From assembly GCA_010909165.1 (NCBI GenBank), contig MU008167.1, positions 372,001-436,000 of the forward strand: a stretch of DNA of 64,000 nt, written 5' to 3'. Positions 24,260 through 37,582 of the stretch are shown piece by piece. The translations under genes were made by a program, and so were the position numbers. Source of the stretch: Anthoceros angustus (taxonomy: Eukaryota > Streptophyta > Anthocerotopsida > Anthocerotales > Anthocerotaceae). The notes under the pieces are model-generated. The model ran no database searches, was not told the DNA's origin, and was given only the letters and a program-made list of their open reading frames with translations. The first letter of the stretch is position 1. Each line of letters starts with the position of its first letter.

Positions 24260-25629
24260 ATGCCCAAACACAAGAAGCCGATATTTCATGCGGAGGCGGA
24301 TACAAACTCTAGACGCTTGGCAACAACAGCCCTCACATGTGGAGATGTTGCTGTCGAGGCGGTAATTGGTGGTACAGGGCTCGAGGACTCCTTGATAAGA
24401 CCATGCCTTCATATGTTCCACATAATTTTATCTGGTTTACAAAATGTAAAGGAGGATAGTTGGACAGTGGTTGCATCGTATCTTAAGGATTCCGGGGAGA
24501 TCATATATTTTGAGATATCAGGGCTTGTGGTGCTTAGCCTCCAATGGCTAGAAATGGGGGTTTTTGATCAATTGATTGGAATATCCGGCGAACCTAGTGA
24601 TAGACGAGATTGGCTTCAAAATGGGTTCATGAGCAAGTGTGGGTTGAGCAAGCTTCTAAAGATGTCTTTAAACAAGGTTGGGCTTGAAGAGACCGATGTG
24701 AGCGAAGAACAATTTATCCAATTCTTTCTTGAGTTACACCTTTGTTTTGAAAGTAGAGATGGAGAAGGTCAAGTGCGTTACTTTATACCAATATGCATGT
24801 ATGGAGAAGGAGAGATAGCAGGAGCAGATCGACAACTAGAATGGCCTGCAGCGGATGATTCCACTGATTATATCTTTACCGGTTTGCGTTTACAATGTGA
24901 TGATCAAGATTGCACACTTCTCATACTAGGATTTTTCCCTCGGTTGCAGGTATGTAATTCTTTTAAAGATGAATCTTTCCTTAGTCCTACTTGCAACGCT
25001 GGTTTCTGAATGCTTTCTGTTATTGACCACGTCTACACTGTTTTTGTCTGTATGTGTGATAGGTTTTATTGTACACCTATTGTTTGGAGAAAGGTTGGGT
25101 TGATGAGGATGTTATATCGATTGATTCGGCCGTAAAGCTGCAGCCCAATATGCCACTCATATTTATAGAGTTTCTTGATATCTTTGTAGAATTTAATGCA
25201 GAAATAAGTTGTTACATAGATATATTGGTTCGATCCACCGAAGGTTATTTGAGGTCCTTATCGTTCTTGCAAGAACATATTGTATCTCAAATTGGTTCAT
25301 TTTGTGCTTCGTATGAGGGTTGTGTAGGGGTTACCTTAGTTGAAGGTGTCCTGAGACGTGAATGTGTAGTGTCCCTCATGCTATGTAGACACAGAAAACA
25401 TCAATGCATTATGACAGATAAGCTTATGAAAGAGGTGGCTACTACAAAAGAAAAGGGCTTTGCCCACTACACGCAGTCTTGGGGAGCTATCTCCACCAGT
25501 ACACAAGGCCAGCCACCTATTTTGAAGGACAACAAGGAGTATGCAACCGTGGGAGATGGTCACGTCATCTTGGGGCGAAAAGAGGATATGGCCAGAGCCG
25601 AAGTAGAGTATGAAGATTACTATTTCTGA
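24260..25629 (+). CDS. Roco-family COR-domain protein without LRR or Roc domain (TORNADO1-like C-terminus)
   Basis: Roco proteins combine a Roc GTPase with a COR dimerisation domain; TORNADO1 is the known plant member. Two exons (24260-24949 and 25063-25629) join in frame to give 418 aa. The first contains the start of COR (GEIIYFEISGLVVLSLQWLE), then FIQFFLELHLCFESRDGEG, an RYFIPICM step and the GFFPRLQ motif that ends at the splice site. The second carries CYIDILVRSTEG and GCVGVTLVEGVLRREC, which I associate with plant Roco C-termini. The start at 24260 is the first ATG of the frame. Upstream sequence back to the CER1-like gene has no P-loop GTPase or leucine-rich repeats. It could be a free-standing COR protein or an uninterrupted remnant of a larger gene. 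Confidence 0.75.
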
Positions 25630-27949
25630 ACCATCTGAATTCATTTGAATGTCTTGGTTTTGGAGAAGTAGTTTCTAGTAGGATGACTGCCAGATTTGTA
25701 GTATACATCATTCCTTGCATGCTCTGAGGTTGCACTTGTTGTAGGATCGAAATCAAAGAACAACAACTTGTGTAAGGGAACTCCTACACACCTATCCCCG
25801 CAAGTGCAGGCAGTACAGAGAGGACAACATACTGCAGGGAGTTATCCTAACCACAGTGTGGAAGTAGGCAAGCGGAGAGCAGGGTGTGAATAGTACGAAC
25901 TTGGTGGCTGCAAAAACAACGTCGGGTAATGCAACATCGGGTTTGAAGGAGAAATGGAGTAAGTTCAAATCGAAGAGGATGGAAGCAACTCCTATTCTTA
26001 AGCAAGAGCTATCTGATGCAGAATCCGAGAGCTAGGAGATCCAAATACTGTGGCACTAGTACTATTGTACGAGGTCGAGGCAAGTGCAGGAGGTTGGGTA
26101 TTGTATCTTCCGCAAGGGATCATTCAGGACTGTCTAGGATGGTGGAGGAGGAGGGCCCTAGTCGTGGGGCGCATGGAAAAGGGGCAAGGGGAGCATCTCG
26201 TGGTAGGTGCAGAGGTAGGGGCAAAGGGCTAGGCAAGAGCCACAACAAGGATGTGACCACAAGCCGCCAACGTTAGGGAAATTGTGCAAAACGACAACGA
26301 AACTAAAGACAAGCTTCATTTTTCTCGAGAGTCTGGTGAGGTGTAGGAAGTGATGAGGCAAGCGAGATGCAGGCGTGAGCCTCTTGCATCGCTGCTGCCA
26401 ACATCTAGAGAAGATTCACTGGTGTCCAGCGTGCAGCGATCACCTCATCATCTTGTGGAAAAATTGAAGCTTGCAAATAATTAATTTCACAGAGGATCGG
26501 AAGATCTTCCATAAGACAATAGTGTGCTATTCAAAGATGAGATAGATTACAAAACCATGTTCAACAAATGTTCGCTATGTATTAGGCAAAAGTACCCCTT
26601 CCTATACGAAACCCTAACTAACACTAACAATAATATGGGTTAGGTTTACTATCTTATAGCACGCGGTTCTGGGAGTGGGAAATTGAAGCAAATGCCAGCG
26701 TGCGTCGTCGAGATGGTCGGGTATCGTCTTCTTGGCGAGTTCTCCACACCAGCATGGCATCAGATGCCCTCAGCTGGGGTTCCAGGAGATGGGGCATGCA
26801 GGCTGGGGTGCAGGATGTCACCAAACAGTGTATAACAAGCCTCCTAGTAGAGGCTGCAGTGGAGAAATTCACAGTTCCCGTATTCCGACCTTGTGTCCAT
26901 CCAAATACTGACATCACACCTTATAATGAGGTCTATGAAGTGTGTGATAGTCAAGACGAGGGCGATGATTCCCCTTCTAACAAGGAGATTCGTGAAGGGC
27001 ATAAGGAAGCTCCACTCCTTCAAGGAGCTGAAAGGACACCCATTCCTGAAGTATTGAGGAGGACCATGAGCAAGAGAGTGAAAGCTGGTGCGCAGACATG
27101 TAAGGAAGGCGTTAAGTTATACAGAAGATGTGATGAACTTGTCCTTCGTTCTGTGAAGTATCGCAAAAACCTTGATGTGGAGTATGATATTACTGAAGAG
27201 GATATCTGTCCTAGGTTGGGTAAGTGGTTGGCATGTCCTTTCTCTTTTTCCACTATTAGGTTCATGTACAGCCATCGTGTTTTCCCACTAGTAGCTCCTC
27301 GCTAGCATAGTATTATGTTGTAATGCTGTTATAAAATCCGTTGTAAAATCCGTTGTAAAATGCTACTTTTCTTAGTAGTGGATCCTCTCAACGACATGCT
27401 AGGCTTGAAGTAGCCCGCCGTCCTTAACGACTCGCAAGCCACTTCACACGAACTGTTGCTATTTGTTTCAACAAAGTACAATTACATGAATTCGATGTAT
27501 ATTTATAAGTCTTTGAACTCACTAAAAAAGCAATATTGTACAAGCTCGAATCCTAGCCATCCACGCCCATTGGCTACGGCATCAAGACTGTACACAAAAC
27601 CACAGCTGGATCTCTCATCCAAGCTCCCGCTCGTAATAACTGAAACCCCAAAGCTCCAAAGCCAGCGCTAGCTCATCACGAGGACAAACCTCTAACTTCA
27701 ATTTTTGGCAGTGCTCTTTACTTTCCTCCCCATTGAAGAACATTATTCTCAGTGCTATTTAGCGTAACGTGGAATCGTCTAGGATCTTTGTTGCACATCT
27801 TCAAATGAAACCCAAACAGGATCCGCAAAACCACAAAGCTTAACTACGTACTCTAAAATAGAACCTCATTCGATGGGCACCCCCCTTTTTGCTAGGAATT
27901 GCTCAATCTCCCGCAATTCATGAGGCTTGTGTTGCACAAGGATAACATA
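25630..27949. other. Unassigned region with minor open frames
   Basis: An arginine/glycine-rich open frame lies at about 26016-26276 (+). An acidic 201-codon frame at 26700-27305 (+) has no ATG at its start and matches no family I know. Neither has supporting neighbours or splice structure. Composition fits decayed accessory DNA. Confidence 0.35.
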
Positions 27950-27954
27950 CTTCT

Positions 27955-28225
27955 TCCTTTCCATGTCCTAGTTTTCTCTGAATGTCAACCGGAGCGCTTT
28001 AAAACTACGAAAGGTCCTCCATACTTGGGTCTTGATTTCGGAGACAATCCTTGTGTCACTGAGAAATGCTTCAATTTCACCTACACTATGTCTCTCACAT
28101 TGAACTTTGTCTCTCGCCTATGCCTGTCAGCATACTCCTTTTGTCTTGCTTGGACCTGAGCCAGAATTCTCCTCACGGCTTCATGCCTAGCTCTCAATTG
28201 CTCAACAAACTCTCGTAGCTATAGA
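27955..28225 (-). pseudogene. Ty3/gypsy retrotransposon remnant (integrase C-terminal region)
   Basis: On the minus strand the translation carries RQKEYADRHRRETKFNVRD, followed by a KLKHFSV segment and KYGGPFVVLKR. This is the usual end of a gypsy integrase, where the GPY/F-type motif follows the ADRHRR stretch. An in-frame TAG interrupts it just after NVRDIV, and another stop follows VLKRSG. No intact RT, RNase H or LTRs were found nearby. Confidence 0.8.
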
Positions 28226-30177
<1,952 letters not shown>

Positions 30178-30330
30178 AGCATGAACGATACATTTTGCCC
30201 GGCCTTCAGGCCAGGGTTCTGGCCATTGAGAAGAGCTTTCATTAGCTATGAACTAAAGAGACAGTGTGTACATGTCTCAGAAAAAATCTGGGCCCTGGAC
30301 CTGTGTCCAAAACATACCTAGCCTACAAAA

Positions 30331-32980
30331 TTAAGCGACTGAGGCAGTCTTAGCATTCGCAGTGATCTGGTTCTGAATATGCTGAGGCACCACTTCGAAC
30401 TGAGCAAGCTGCATTGTATACGAGGCGCGGCCTTTTGTCATGCCCCTGAGGTTGCTCACATACTGGAACATCTCCGATAGAGGCACCAAAGCATCAACCA
30501 CCTGGAAAAGCAGCCACAACCACAAGTAAGAAGCCGACATCCAGCAGATCAGACCTCTACCAGGCCAGCGCTAGATTTCTCCCGAAAGTTGAGTTAAGAA
30601 GACAAACAAACCTTCATGCCACCGGGCTTGTCTCCGCAGCTGTTGATCTGACCACGCCTGGAGTTCAGATCACCAATCACGTCACCCATGTTATCCTCCG
30701 GGGTCACCACCTCCACCTTCATCACAGGCTCCAACAGCCTTGGGTTTGCCTTTGCAATGCCCTCCCTGAAAGCTCCACGAGCTGCAAGCTGGAAGGCCAA
30801 CACGCTGGAGTCGACCTCATGGTAGGAGCCATCCACCAGCACAGCACGGACGTCCACCACAGGGTACCCAGCAAGCACACCATTGCCCATCATATCTTCC
30901 AATCCCTTCACCACACCGGGGACATACTCCTTGGGCACTGTTCCACCCTTGATTTCACTCTTAAACTCGTATCCAGTTCCTGGTTCAAGCGGCTCAAATC
31001 GGATGACCACCTCAGCAAACTGTCCTTGACCACCTGACTGCTTCTTGTGGACGTATTTCACCTCCACTTGCCTTCCAATACTCTCCCTGTAATTTACCTG
31101 CGGGGCCCCAACGTTGGCCTCCACCTGCAACAACAATAAACCAGCCCTAAAGTCAGTTCTTCAAGATTGATCATCCTCGATGGTAGAGGACACAGAAGGT
31201 ACTGAAACTTACCTTGAACTCTCTCTTCAGCCTGTCGACAATGATCTCCAAATGCAGCTCTCCCATCCCCTCGATGACTGTCTGGTTAGTCTCTTCATCC
31301 CTAGAGAAATGGAAAGAGGGATCCTCTTGAGCCAGCTTGATCAAACCCGAAGACATTCTGTCAACATCTGCCTTCGTCTTGGGTTCAATGGCAACCTTAA
31401 TGACAGGGTCTGGAAAGTCCATCCTCTCCAAAATCACCTGTTTCTCTGGGTCACACAGAGTCTCTCCTGTGATGGTATCCTTCAAACCAGCCAGAGCAAT
31501 AATGTCTCCTGTTCTGGCGACTTTCACATCCTCCCGACTATTAGCATGCATCTCCAGTAGCCTCCCAACTCTCTCCTTCCTGTTTTTGTTGGCATTCACA
31601 ACATACGTTCCAGCAGATATCGTTCCCGAGTATACACGTACAAATGTGAGGGAACCGACAAACGAATCATTCATAATCTTGAATGCTAGCCCTGAAAAAG
31701 GTTCACTGTCGCTAGGCAGTCTCACTATGTCAATAGAAGGATCATCGACGTCACATCCCTTAATTGGAGGCACATCCAAAGGTGACGGCAAGTACGAAAC
31801 CACCGCATCCAGCAGAGGTTGGACACCCTTGTTTTTGAAGGCGGATCCACAGAGAACAGGTACAAAGCAGGAGGCGATGGTTCCTTTCCTAATGAGCTGC
31901 ACTATTTGTTCCAGGGATGGTTCCACTCCCTCTAGGTACAATTCCATGGCAGCATCATCCTGCTCGACGATCGTCTCAATCAGCTTTGCCCTATATTCTG
32001 CAGCAAGATCTTGCAAGTTCTCAGGGATATCAACCACCTCGAACTTCGCCCCCAGCTCCTCTCCGCTCCAAACAATGGCCTTCATCTTCACAAGATCCAC
32101 TACTCCAGAGAAAGTATCCTCGGCACCGATAGGAAGCTGGAGCACCAAGGGAACAGCACCCAGGTTGCTCACGATCATGTCCCTGGTTCTGAAGAAGTTG
32201 GCTCCCAGTCGGTCCATCTTATTCACAAAGCAGATTCTAGGAACACCATATTTATCTGCCTGACGCCACACAGTCTCAGACTGCGGCTCAACGCCAGCCA
32301 CACTATCAAACAAACAGATAGCTCCATCGAGCACTCTCAGAGCTCGCTCAACTTCAAGGGTGAAGTCCACATGCCCTGGTGTATCGATAATGTTGATACG
32401 GTGGTTATCCCACTTGGCCGTTGTGGCAGCAGAGGTGATAGTGATTCCCCTCTCTTGCTCTTGCTCCATCCAGTCCATGGTGGCAGTGCCCTCATGCACC
32501 TCCCCAATCTTGTAGTTTCTGCCCGTGTAGAATAGAATCCTCTCGGTCGTCGTGGTCTTTCCAGCATCTATATGAGCCATGATACCTATGTTGCGGTAGT
32601 CAGACAAAGGAACCACCCGCTTCTCTGCAAGGACAAGACAACAAAGTTCAGAGGCAGCCGCTTCCAACTGCAGACGATTCGCACGACTTTCTCGCAGAGA
32701 CGATAGAGACAAAGACTGAAACCATACCCTCAGCAGCCATACAGACCACAGCTGCCCTCTGGCTCACCCTTCCTGCCTTCAGGGACTTCAGCACCCTCCT
32801 CTTCAATGACATTCCCTCCAAAGACGAAGCAAGGGGCAACCCTGTGGTATTCTTGAGGCCAGCAAAGTTGGCCATTCCCCTGCATGCCTCCCCCTTGCTG
32901 TTGCTGGAAGAGGCAGTCGACTGCGAGGTTATCGAGCTTGCACACCTGACGCCACTCACTTGAGCTATGGAGGACGCCAT
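30331..32980 (-). CDS. Chloroplast translation elongation factor G (SCO1/cpEF-G)
   Basis: cpEF-G is the GTPase that translocates tRNA and mRNA on plastid ribosomes. The exons in transcript order are 32980-32728, 32624-31213, 31124-30612 and 30501-30331, phase-checked, 782 aa. Residues 1 to about 85 are serine- and arginine-rich with few acids, as in a plastid transit peptide. The mature part starts [20 protein letters not shown] with the P-loop AHIDAGKTT, then [16 protein letters not shown] and NKMD, the standard G motifs. The C-terminal half keeps [23 protein letters not shown] and [12 protein letters not shown]. Similarity to Arabidopsis SCO1 is continuous to the last exon, which ends PQHIQNQ plus a short tail. 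No interruption is seen. Confidence 0.97.
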
Positions 32981-33744
32981 AGCTCCCTTCCCACCGCCCA
33001 CCTGCCAGAACCACATTACAAGATTACGAAACGGTACATCCAACAGTGAAATTCAAAACGGAGATACCTTCAGCCCACACAGAACTCCCGCAAATCTTCA
33101 GACCAAAAATCTCAAGCACATCATCGGCTGACACCGACACCATCAAATCCCACGGTCCCAGGAGAAAAAATGGGATGCACGAAATAACAGCTTTCACACA
33201 ACAAGACAGGCCTGACTCACAGAGAATGCACGAGACGTCTTTGCACAGGAATGCGTTTCAGAATCCCTCTGATGCAACGCTCCTTCAACCAACGAGGCTC
33301 GAAGGAAGAAGGCCCAGAGTTGTCTGTACAACAGGAGCTAGAATACCTGAGAGGGAAGGACTATCCGCAACCAGAGAGGGAGAGGAACCGCGGTCCCACC
33401 CGCACTGAAGCAAACCTGGAGGCGAGCGGCGAAGGCTTGGGCACTCTACATGAAGCGCACCCGCGTCCACGTTGAGGGCCCCTATCCGCTTCTCCATCAT
33501 ACATTTCATTCGACATCGTTTCGTACTCCCTACTATGGCTACCGTTTCTTTTTGGAGTTTCTTTCCATTCGAATTTGGCGCCCAGACGCGCTCTTCAAAA
33601 CTATGGCAGAATGCGGTGGATGTGAGAGCTGAGACAGCTGCGTGCATTTGCTGAAGAAGAATTCCTGGAATGCATCTGTGCGAGGAGAGTGGAATTGCGG
33701 AATTGCTGATTCTTCCCTGCAGGTTTCTGGATTAGTGCTGCAAG
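32981..33744. promoter_or_regulatory. Shared divergent promoter interval (cpEF-G and Claspin-like gene)
   Basis: The interval between the two inferred start codons is 764 bp and the genes point away from each other. It must contain both leaders and both promoters unless an upstream intron exists. I see no TATA box that I would assign with confidence, and no other gene. Confidence 0.5.
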
Positions 33745-35919
33745 ATGGCGCTTTCTGATGGAGAAGAGGAGGTGGAGATGGTTGATGTTGATGAGGATGA
33801 TGAGGAGGCAGTGTTGAGATCCCTTTCACGGAGGTATGAAGATCGGGAGGAGAGTGCAAACAGTGATGAAGTGGATGAAGATGATGAGGAGGAGTACCTG
33901 GGATACTTGGACAAAACGCTTGGGAGGGAAGAAGCGGAAGACGGAGAAGGAGAAGGAGATGGAGTTGGAGATGAAGATGAGTGTGCTGCTGCGCCGGATG
34001 TGCAGGACGTTGCGTCAGGGGACGACGAGTCTGCTAGGGTATCGAAGGAGCGGAAAGGCGGAAAGAAGAGGAAGAGTAAAGAGGATATGGAAGGATTGTA
34101 TGCAGAGTCGCAGCGGCTGCTGCGGGAGAGCAGGGGAGCAGCTTTTGCTGTGCAGCCTGCTGTGCCAAAACCGATTTCTTCGGTTTTGGAGAAGATCAGA
34201 GCTCGCAAGCTGCAGCTGAACATGGGGCCAGGCGGTGGTTCTTGTTGGAAACAAGAGGTGAGGATGCCGGTGGATAGGACAGAGGCGGATGGTGCTGTGG
34301 TTGGTCATGGTGATGGTGAGCTTAGGGTGGAGGCGGTTGGTGCCTCGTCCGGAGTGGCTGTAGTTGCTATGGAGGATTCTGAGGGTGGAGAGTGTGCAGT
34401 GATGGTTGACCTGGAGGCAGATGGTGGTGGAGGATCGGCAGGGGAGGGCGGAGATGGCGGGGGCGAGGAAGGTCAGGGGAGTGAGCTTCCGGGCCCTCCT
34501 GTTGATGGAAGAGCTGTGCCGGATTCGCCTGATCTGTTTTCGTATTCTCAGCTTAGCAGCGGATCGGATGGAGAGGCAAGCCGTGGTGAGCCGAGTGAAG
34601 GAGATCCTGATAGTCAAGGGCAGCGTGAGGTGATGGCAGGGCCAACAGAAGACAGTTTGCACATGTCTCCTGCGAGAGTGGAGAGGGAGAACGAGAGACC
34701 TTGTGAAGCAAAGACTTCTTCGGAGCTGAGGGAGTCTGAGGTGATGGCAGGACCCGAAGTGGTCAGTTTGCACTCACGTCCTGCGAGGGTGGAGAGGCAG
34801 AAAGACAAAGTGAAAATTCCTTCGGAGTTCATCACCGCCAGAGCGATGATAGACGATGAAGCAGAAGACGAGGATGACGATGGCAATGGGAATGGGGACA
34901 GTGACGAGGACGTGGATGAGAATGAGGGTGACCTACAAGATCTGGTTGCAAGCGCTGTGGAAGAAAGGCCCTCTGACAGGCGCAGACGCGAGAAGCTTCA
35001 TCAAGAGTGGCTGGAAGAAAGAGATAATGCAGCAACAGATGATATCCTTCACAAGCTGAAGCATGGGTGGAAGCGTAGCGAGACGAGAGAACGGGCTGCT
35101 GGTTTCCTTGACGAGGATTTTGAGTTGGACAGCCTAGGAGGTTCCAAGGATGCTGAGAGGTTATCTCGTCGTACGCGAGCTGTCCTGGACCAGAACACTA
35201 GTGCTGCAGATGGCGTGGTAGAGCCTCCAGAGACTACGGAGCATGCGGAGGCAGTTCTTTACGACGAGGAGGAGGAGGACGAAAACGCTGAGCAACAAGC
35301 GCTTATGCGACGATTGTTGGAGGAGTCTGAAGAACAGGAAGACTTCCTTAGTGGAGTCATGGATGGAACATCGAGGGAGTTGATGGGGATGATCAACCGA
35401 GTCCGTGTCCCTCACCCACAGGCCAGGACATCCTCGTCCAGCGTAGCGAAGAAACCCAGTCCCCTGAAGCCGTCTTTCTTGAACCGGAGAAAACCCTCAC
35501 TTCTGAACCGGTTCCCTTCTGGCCACTCAGGCGGGAAGAAGGGCTCGCGTGGTGTACCCTCCTTTATCTTTGGACCCAGATCAGGCAAATTGGATAAGAA
35601 AGTGGATAAGGGGGACGATGAGGAGACCCAAGACAAGGAAAACTATGCTCCTGCTCAGGAGGCCGAGGAAAGTGCTCCTCACAGAGAGCAGCTGAGGTTT
35701 CCCAGTAATTTCAACCGGACAGTTGATGTCCGGTCGACATCCTCAAAGCCCACTGGTTCCTCACTTCATGATCTTCTCAAGGCCCAGGCTGCTAAGTTGG
35801 ATAAGTCTCTTCAAGCCAACAGCCCTCCCAGTGAGAATCGCAGCAGAGCTGGGTTGACGAGAACGTTTGGCAGGGTGAAATCCTTCAAGGCGGGTCGAGG
35901 TTCCAGAGATATGTTGTAG
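33745..35919 (+). CDS. Highly acidic protein, probable Claspin/Mrc1-like replication-checkpoint mediator
   Basis: A single intronless frame of 724 codons starts at the ATG at 33745, in MALSDGEEEVEMVDVDEDDE. Claspin/Mrc1 proteins travel with replication forks and relay checkpoint signals to effector kinases. The family is acidic and poorly conserved. The best support is in the second half: KIPSEFITARAMIDDEAEDEDD, RRRREKLHQEWLEERDNA, DEEEEDENAEQQALMRRLLEE, and a basic SFLNRRKPSLLNR segment before SFIFGPRSGK. Three near-copies of a block with VMAGP and RPARVERQ/SPARVERE lie at about 34630-34800, an internal duplication. The assignment rests on overall architecture and a few motifs, so another acidic nuclear protein remains possible. 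The coding frame itself is convincing. Confidence 0.6.
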   Translation: MALSDGEEEVEMVDVDEDDEEAVLRSLSRRYEDREESANSDEVDEDDEEEYLGYLDKTLGREEAEDGEGEGDGVGDEDECAAAPDVQDVASGDDESARVSKERKGGKKRKSKEDMEGLYAESQRLLRESRGAAFAVQPAVPKPISSVLEKIRARKLQLNMGPGGGSCWKQEVRMPVDRTEADGAVVGHGDGELRVEAVGASSGVAVVAMEDSEGGECAVMVDLEADGGGGSAGEGGDGGGEEGQGSELPGPPVDGRAVPDSPDLFSYSQLSSGSDGEASRGEPSEGDPDSQGQREVMAGPTEDSLHMSPARVERENERPCEAKTSSELRESEVMAGPEVVSLHSRPARVERQKDKVKIPSEFITARAMIDDEAEDEDDDGNGNGDSDEDVDENEGDLQDLVASAVEERPSDRRRREKLHQEWLEERDNAATDDILHKLKHGWKRSETRERAAGFLDEDFELDSLGGSKDAERLSRRTRAVLDQNTSAADGVVEPPETTEHAEAVLYDEEEEDENAEQQALMRRLLEESEEQEDFLSGVMDGTSRELMGMINRVRVPHPQARTSSSSVAKKPSPLKPSFLNRRKPSLLNRFPSGHSGGKKGSRGVPSFIFGPRSGKLDKKVDKGDDEETQDKENYAPAQEAEESAPHREQLRFPSNFNRTVDVRSTSSKPTGSSLHDLLKAQAAKLDKSLQANSPPSENRSRAGLTRTFGRVKSFKAGRGSRDML

Positions 35920-37582
35920 TGGCATACCCGAACTTGCCATGCCCAGAAGCACTCATCTCTGACGAGCGTTGCCTTGGTCAGGGGCTCCCGGTGAAGTGAT
36001 GGGTCCATCCATACCCAAACAGCATTGTTCCTTAGATTGGTACTTCTGGAAGTGGCAGGACTGACCATTCTGGGGAGCTGGTCAGGCAGATTCAGGAAGC
36101 TTAGTACACTCACAGACAAAACAGATTTCTTGGCAATGCGACAGTTCAGATGTAGCTGAATCACTTGAACAATATAGCTTCATAGTAACGAGGTATGCCG
36201 CATTACTGCCTCTATCTGTGCTGTCCATTCCACTATCTGCCAGTTGCGTCACCGTTGGCTTCCCTCCCTGATGGCTGGCTGTACCCATTCCCACTTCCCC
36301 CTCAGTGCCTTCATCTCATCCAACTCTCTCCCAGAGATTTGAATGAGCTGAAAACCACTGACAGAAGTTTTCGAACAGCAGGATTGTCCGTGCCTGGCTG
36401 ACAATTCTGAATTTGCTCCGATTTCTGCTCTACATGGCCCCATTGCAGAAAGGGAACCTCAATTCTGACTGGAGGAAAGATGAGTGAGAAAGGCAAGCGA
36501 AAGACATATTCCTTGCGTAACTGATGCCCAACTTGTGACTCACGCAGATTCTGAAAGCTTCGCAAATTGGTAGCGTCCGACAGACCAGCGCGGCTCTTTC
36601 ACGTTTGGACGCGAAGGGGCAAGGCCTGGAGGGGAGTCTGCACCTGGTCTTTCCCTTTTAAGTGCATTGCAATTTACTACCCTTAAGGCCCCACAGCCCA
36701 GCGAACTGGCTCTTTGGAGAGGTAACGTTCCCTCCGTAATATCCTGTCTGTCTTCGCATCTTCTCCACGCACTCTACGTTGTGAGGAAGTTCTTTTCCTT
36801 TCCCTTTTAGGGCGGACGTCCAATTACTGTACAAGATCAGATGTGATTGGGCAGGGCCCGCTGTAAAGCTACATAGCAATATGTAGTAAAAGACTGACGC
36901 GTTCTCCGGCACGTTGGGAAGGGCAGCAATCGCCTGCCGTACTGTGGACTACATGAAAAGCTGTCGTCCCAGAGGGCCCAGGAATCCAAGTACAAAAACT
37001 ATAATATGTAATCTTATGTTTGTTGGCAGTGCCGGACACTAAAGGTGAAGCAGTCGTGACAGGTGACGTTCGTGCGGCGGTGTTCCCGCAAGCAAACTTG
37101 TAATTGAACCCAGATTTGTTTGTTTGCAGATAAGGGTGGAGCACGGTCACGATGATACTTGTGTAGATATAGGCTGGTGGAGCTGGGGTGGGCCTGCCAT
37201 TAGGCCAGCGCTTCTGCAATTCCTGATTGTGTGAGAGATGCTTGCTGCAAGGACAGCTTCTGGGGCCTGAGGTAAGGTCAGGAGCAACCAGAACAGAGCA
37301 GGCTGCTGGATCCAGGCTCGGTTTTGGTGTGGGTGTGGGGGAGATTCTCCACACCTTTGTTCTCCTTGAGCCAATTCTGCCTGCTTGGGTTCGCGAGTTG
37401 GTGCAATTTGGCAAGCGCAGTCCTGTTGTTGATCGCATTGCTTTTGTGGGTAGTTAGTGGGATCAAAAGCGGGGATGGAAATTGGCTGTTGGTCTTGGGC
37501 GTCAGTCATTTGTGCCTGAAGCATATTTGCGATTTTGTCCTCGTTCGGTGTGGCAGCCCTCGGTTATGCCCCTTTGAGGCTA
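35920..37582. other. Intergenic region before the HAL2-like gene
   Basis: It contains the 3' flank of the Claspin-like gene and the upstream region of the HAL2-like gene. Open frames on both strands overlap one another and are not assignable. The frame of the downstream gene extends upstream of its first ATG to about 37535 without a start codon. Confidence 0.5.

Noticed and set aside
26700-27305. 201-codon acidic protein gene
   Set aside because: It starts without ATG, has no known motif, and lies in transposon-derived surroundings; kept only as a note in the region entry.
31337-32263. 308-codon plus-strand frame
   Set aside because: Shadow of cpEF-G on the other strand.
34015-34773. 252-codon minus-strand frame inside the Claspin-like gene
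   Set aside because: It is a shadow of the acidic plus-strand gene, whose GAN-rich codons leave the complement open.
37535-37582. Extending the HAL2-like gene to 37535
   Set aside because: That position is TTG. The first ATG in the frame is at 37583.
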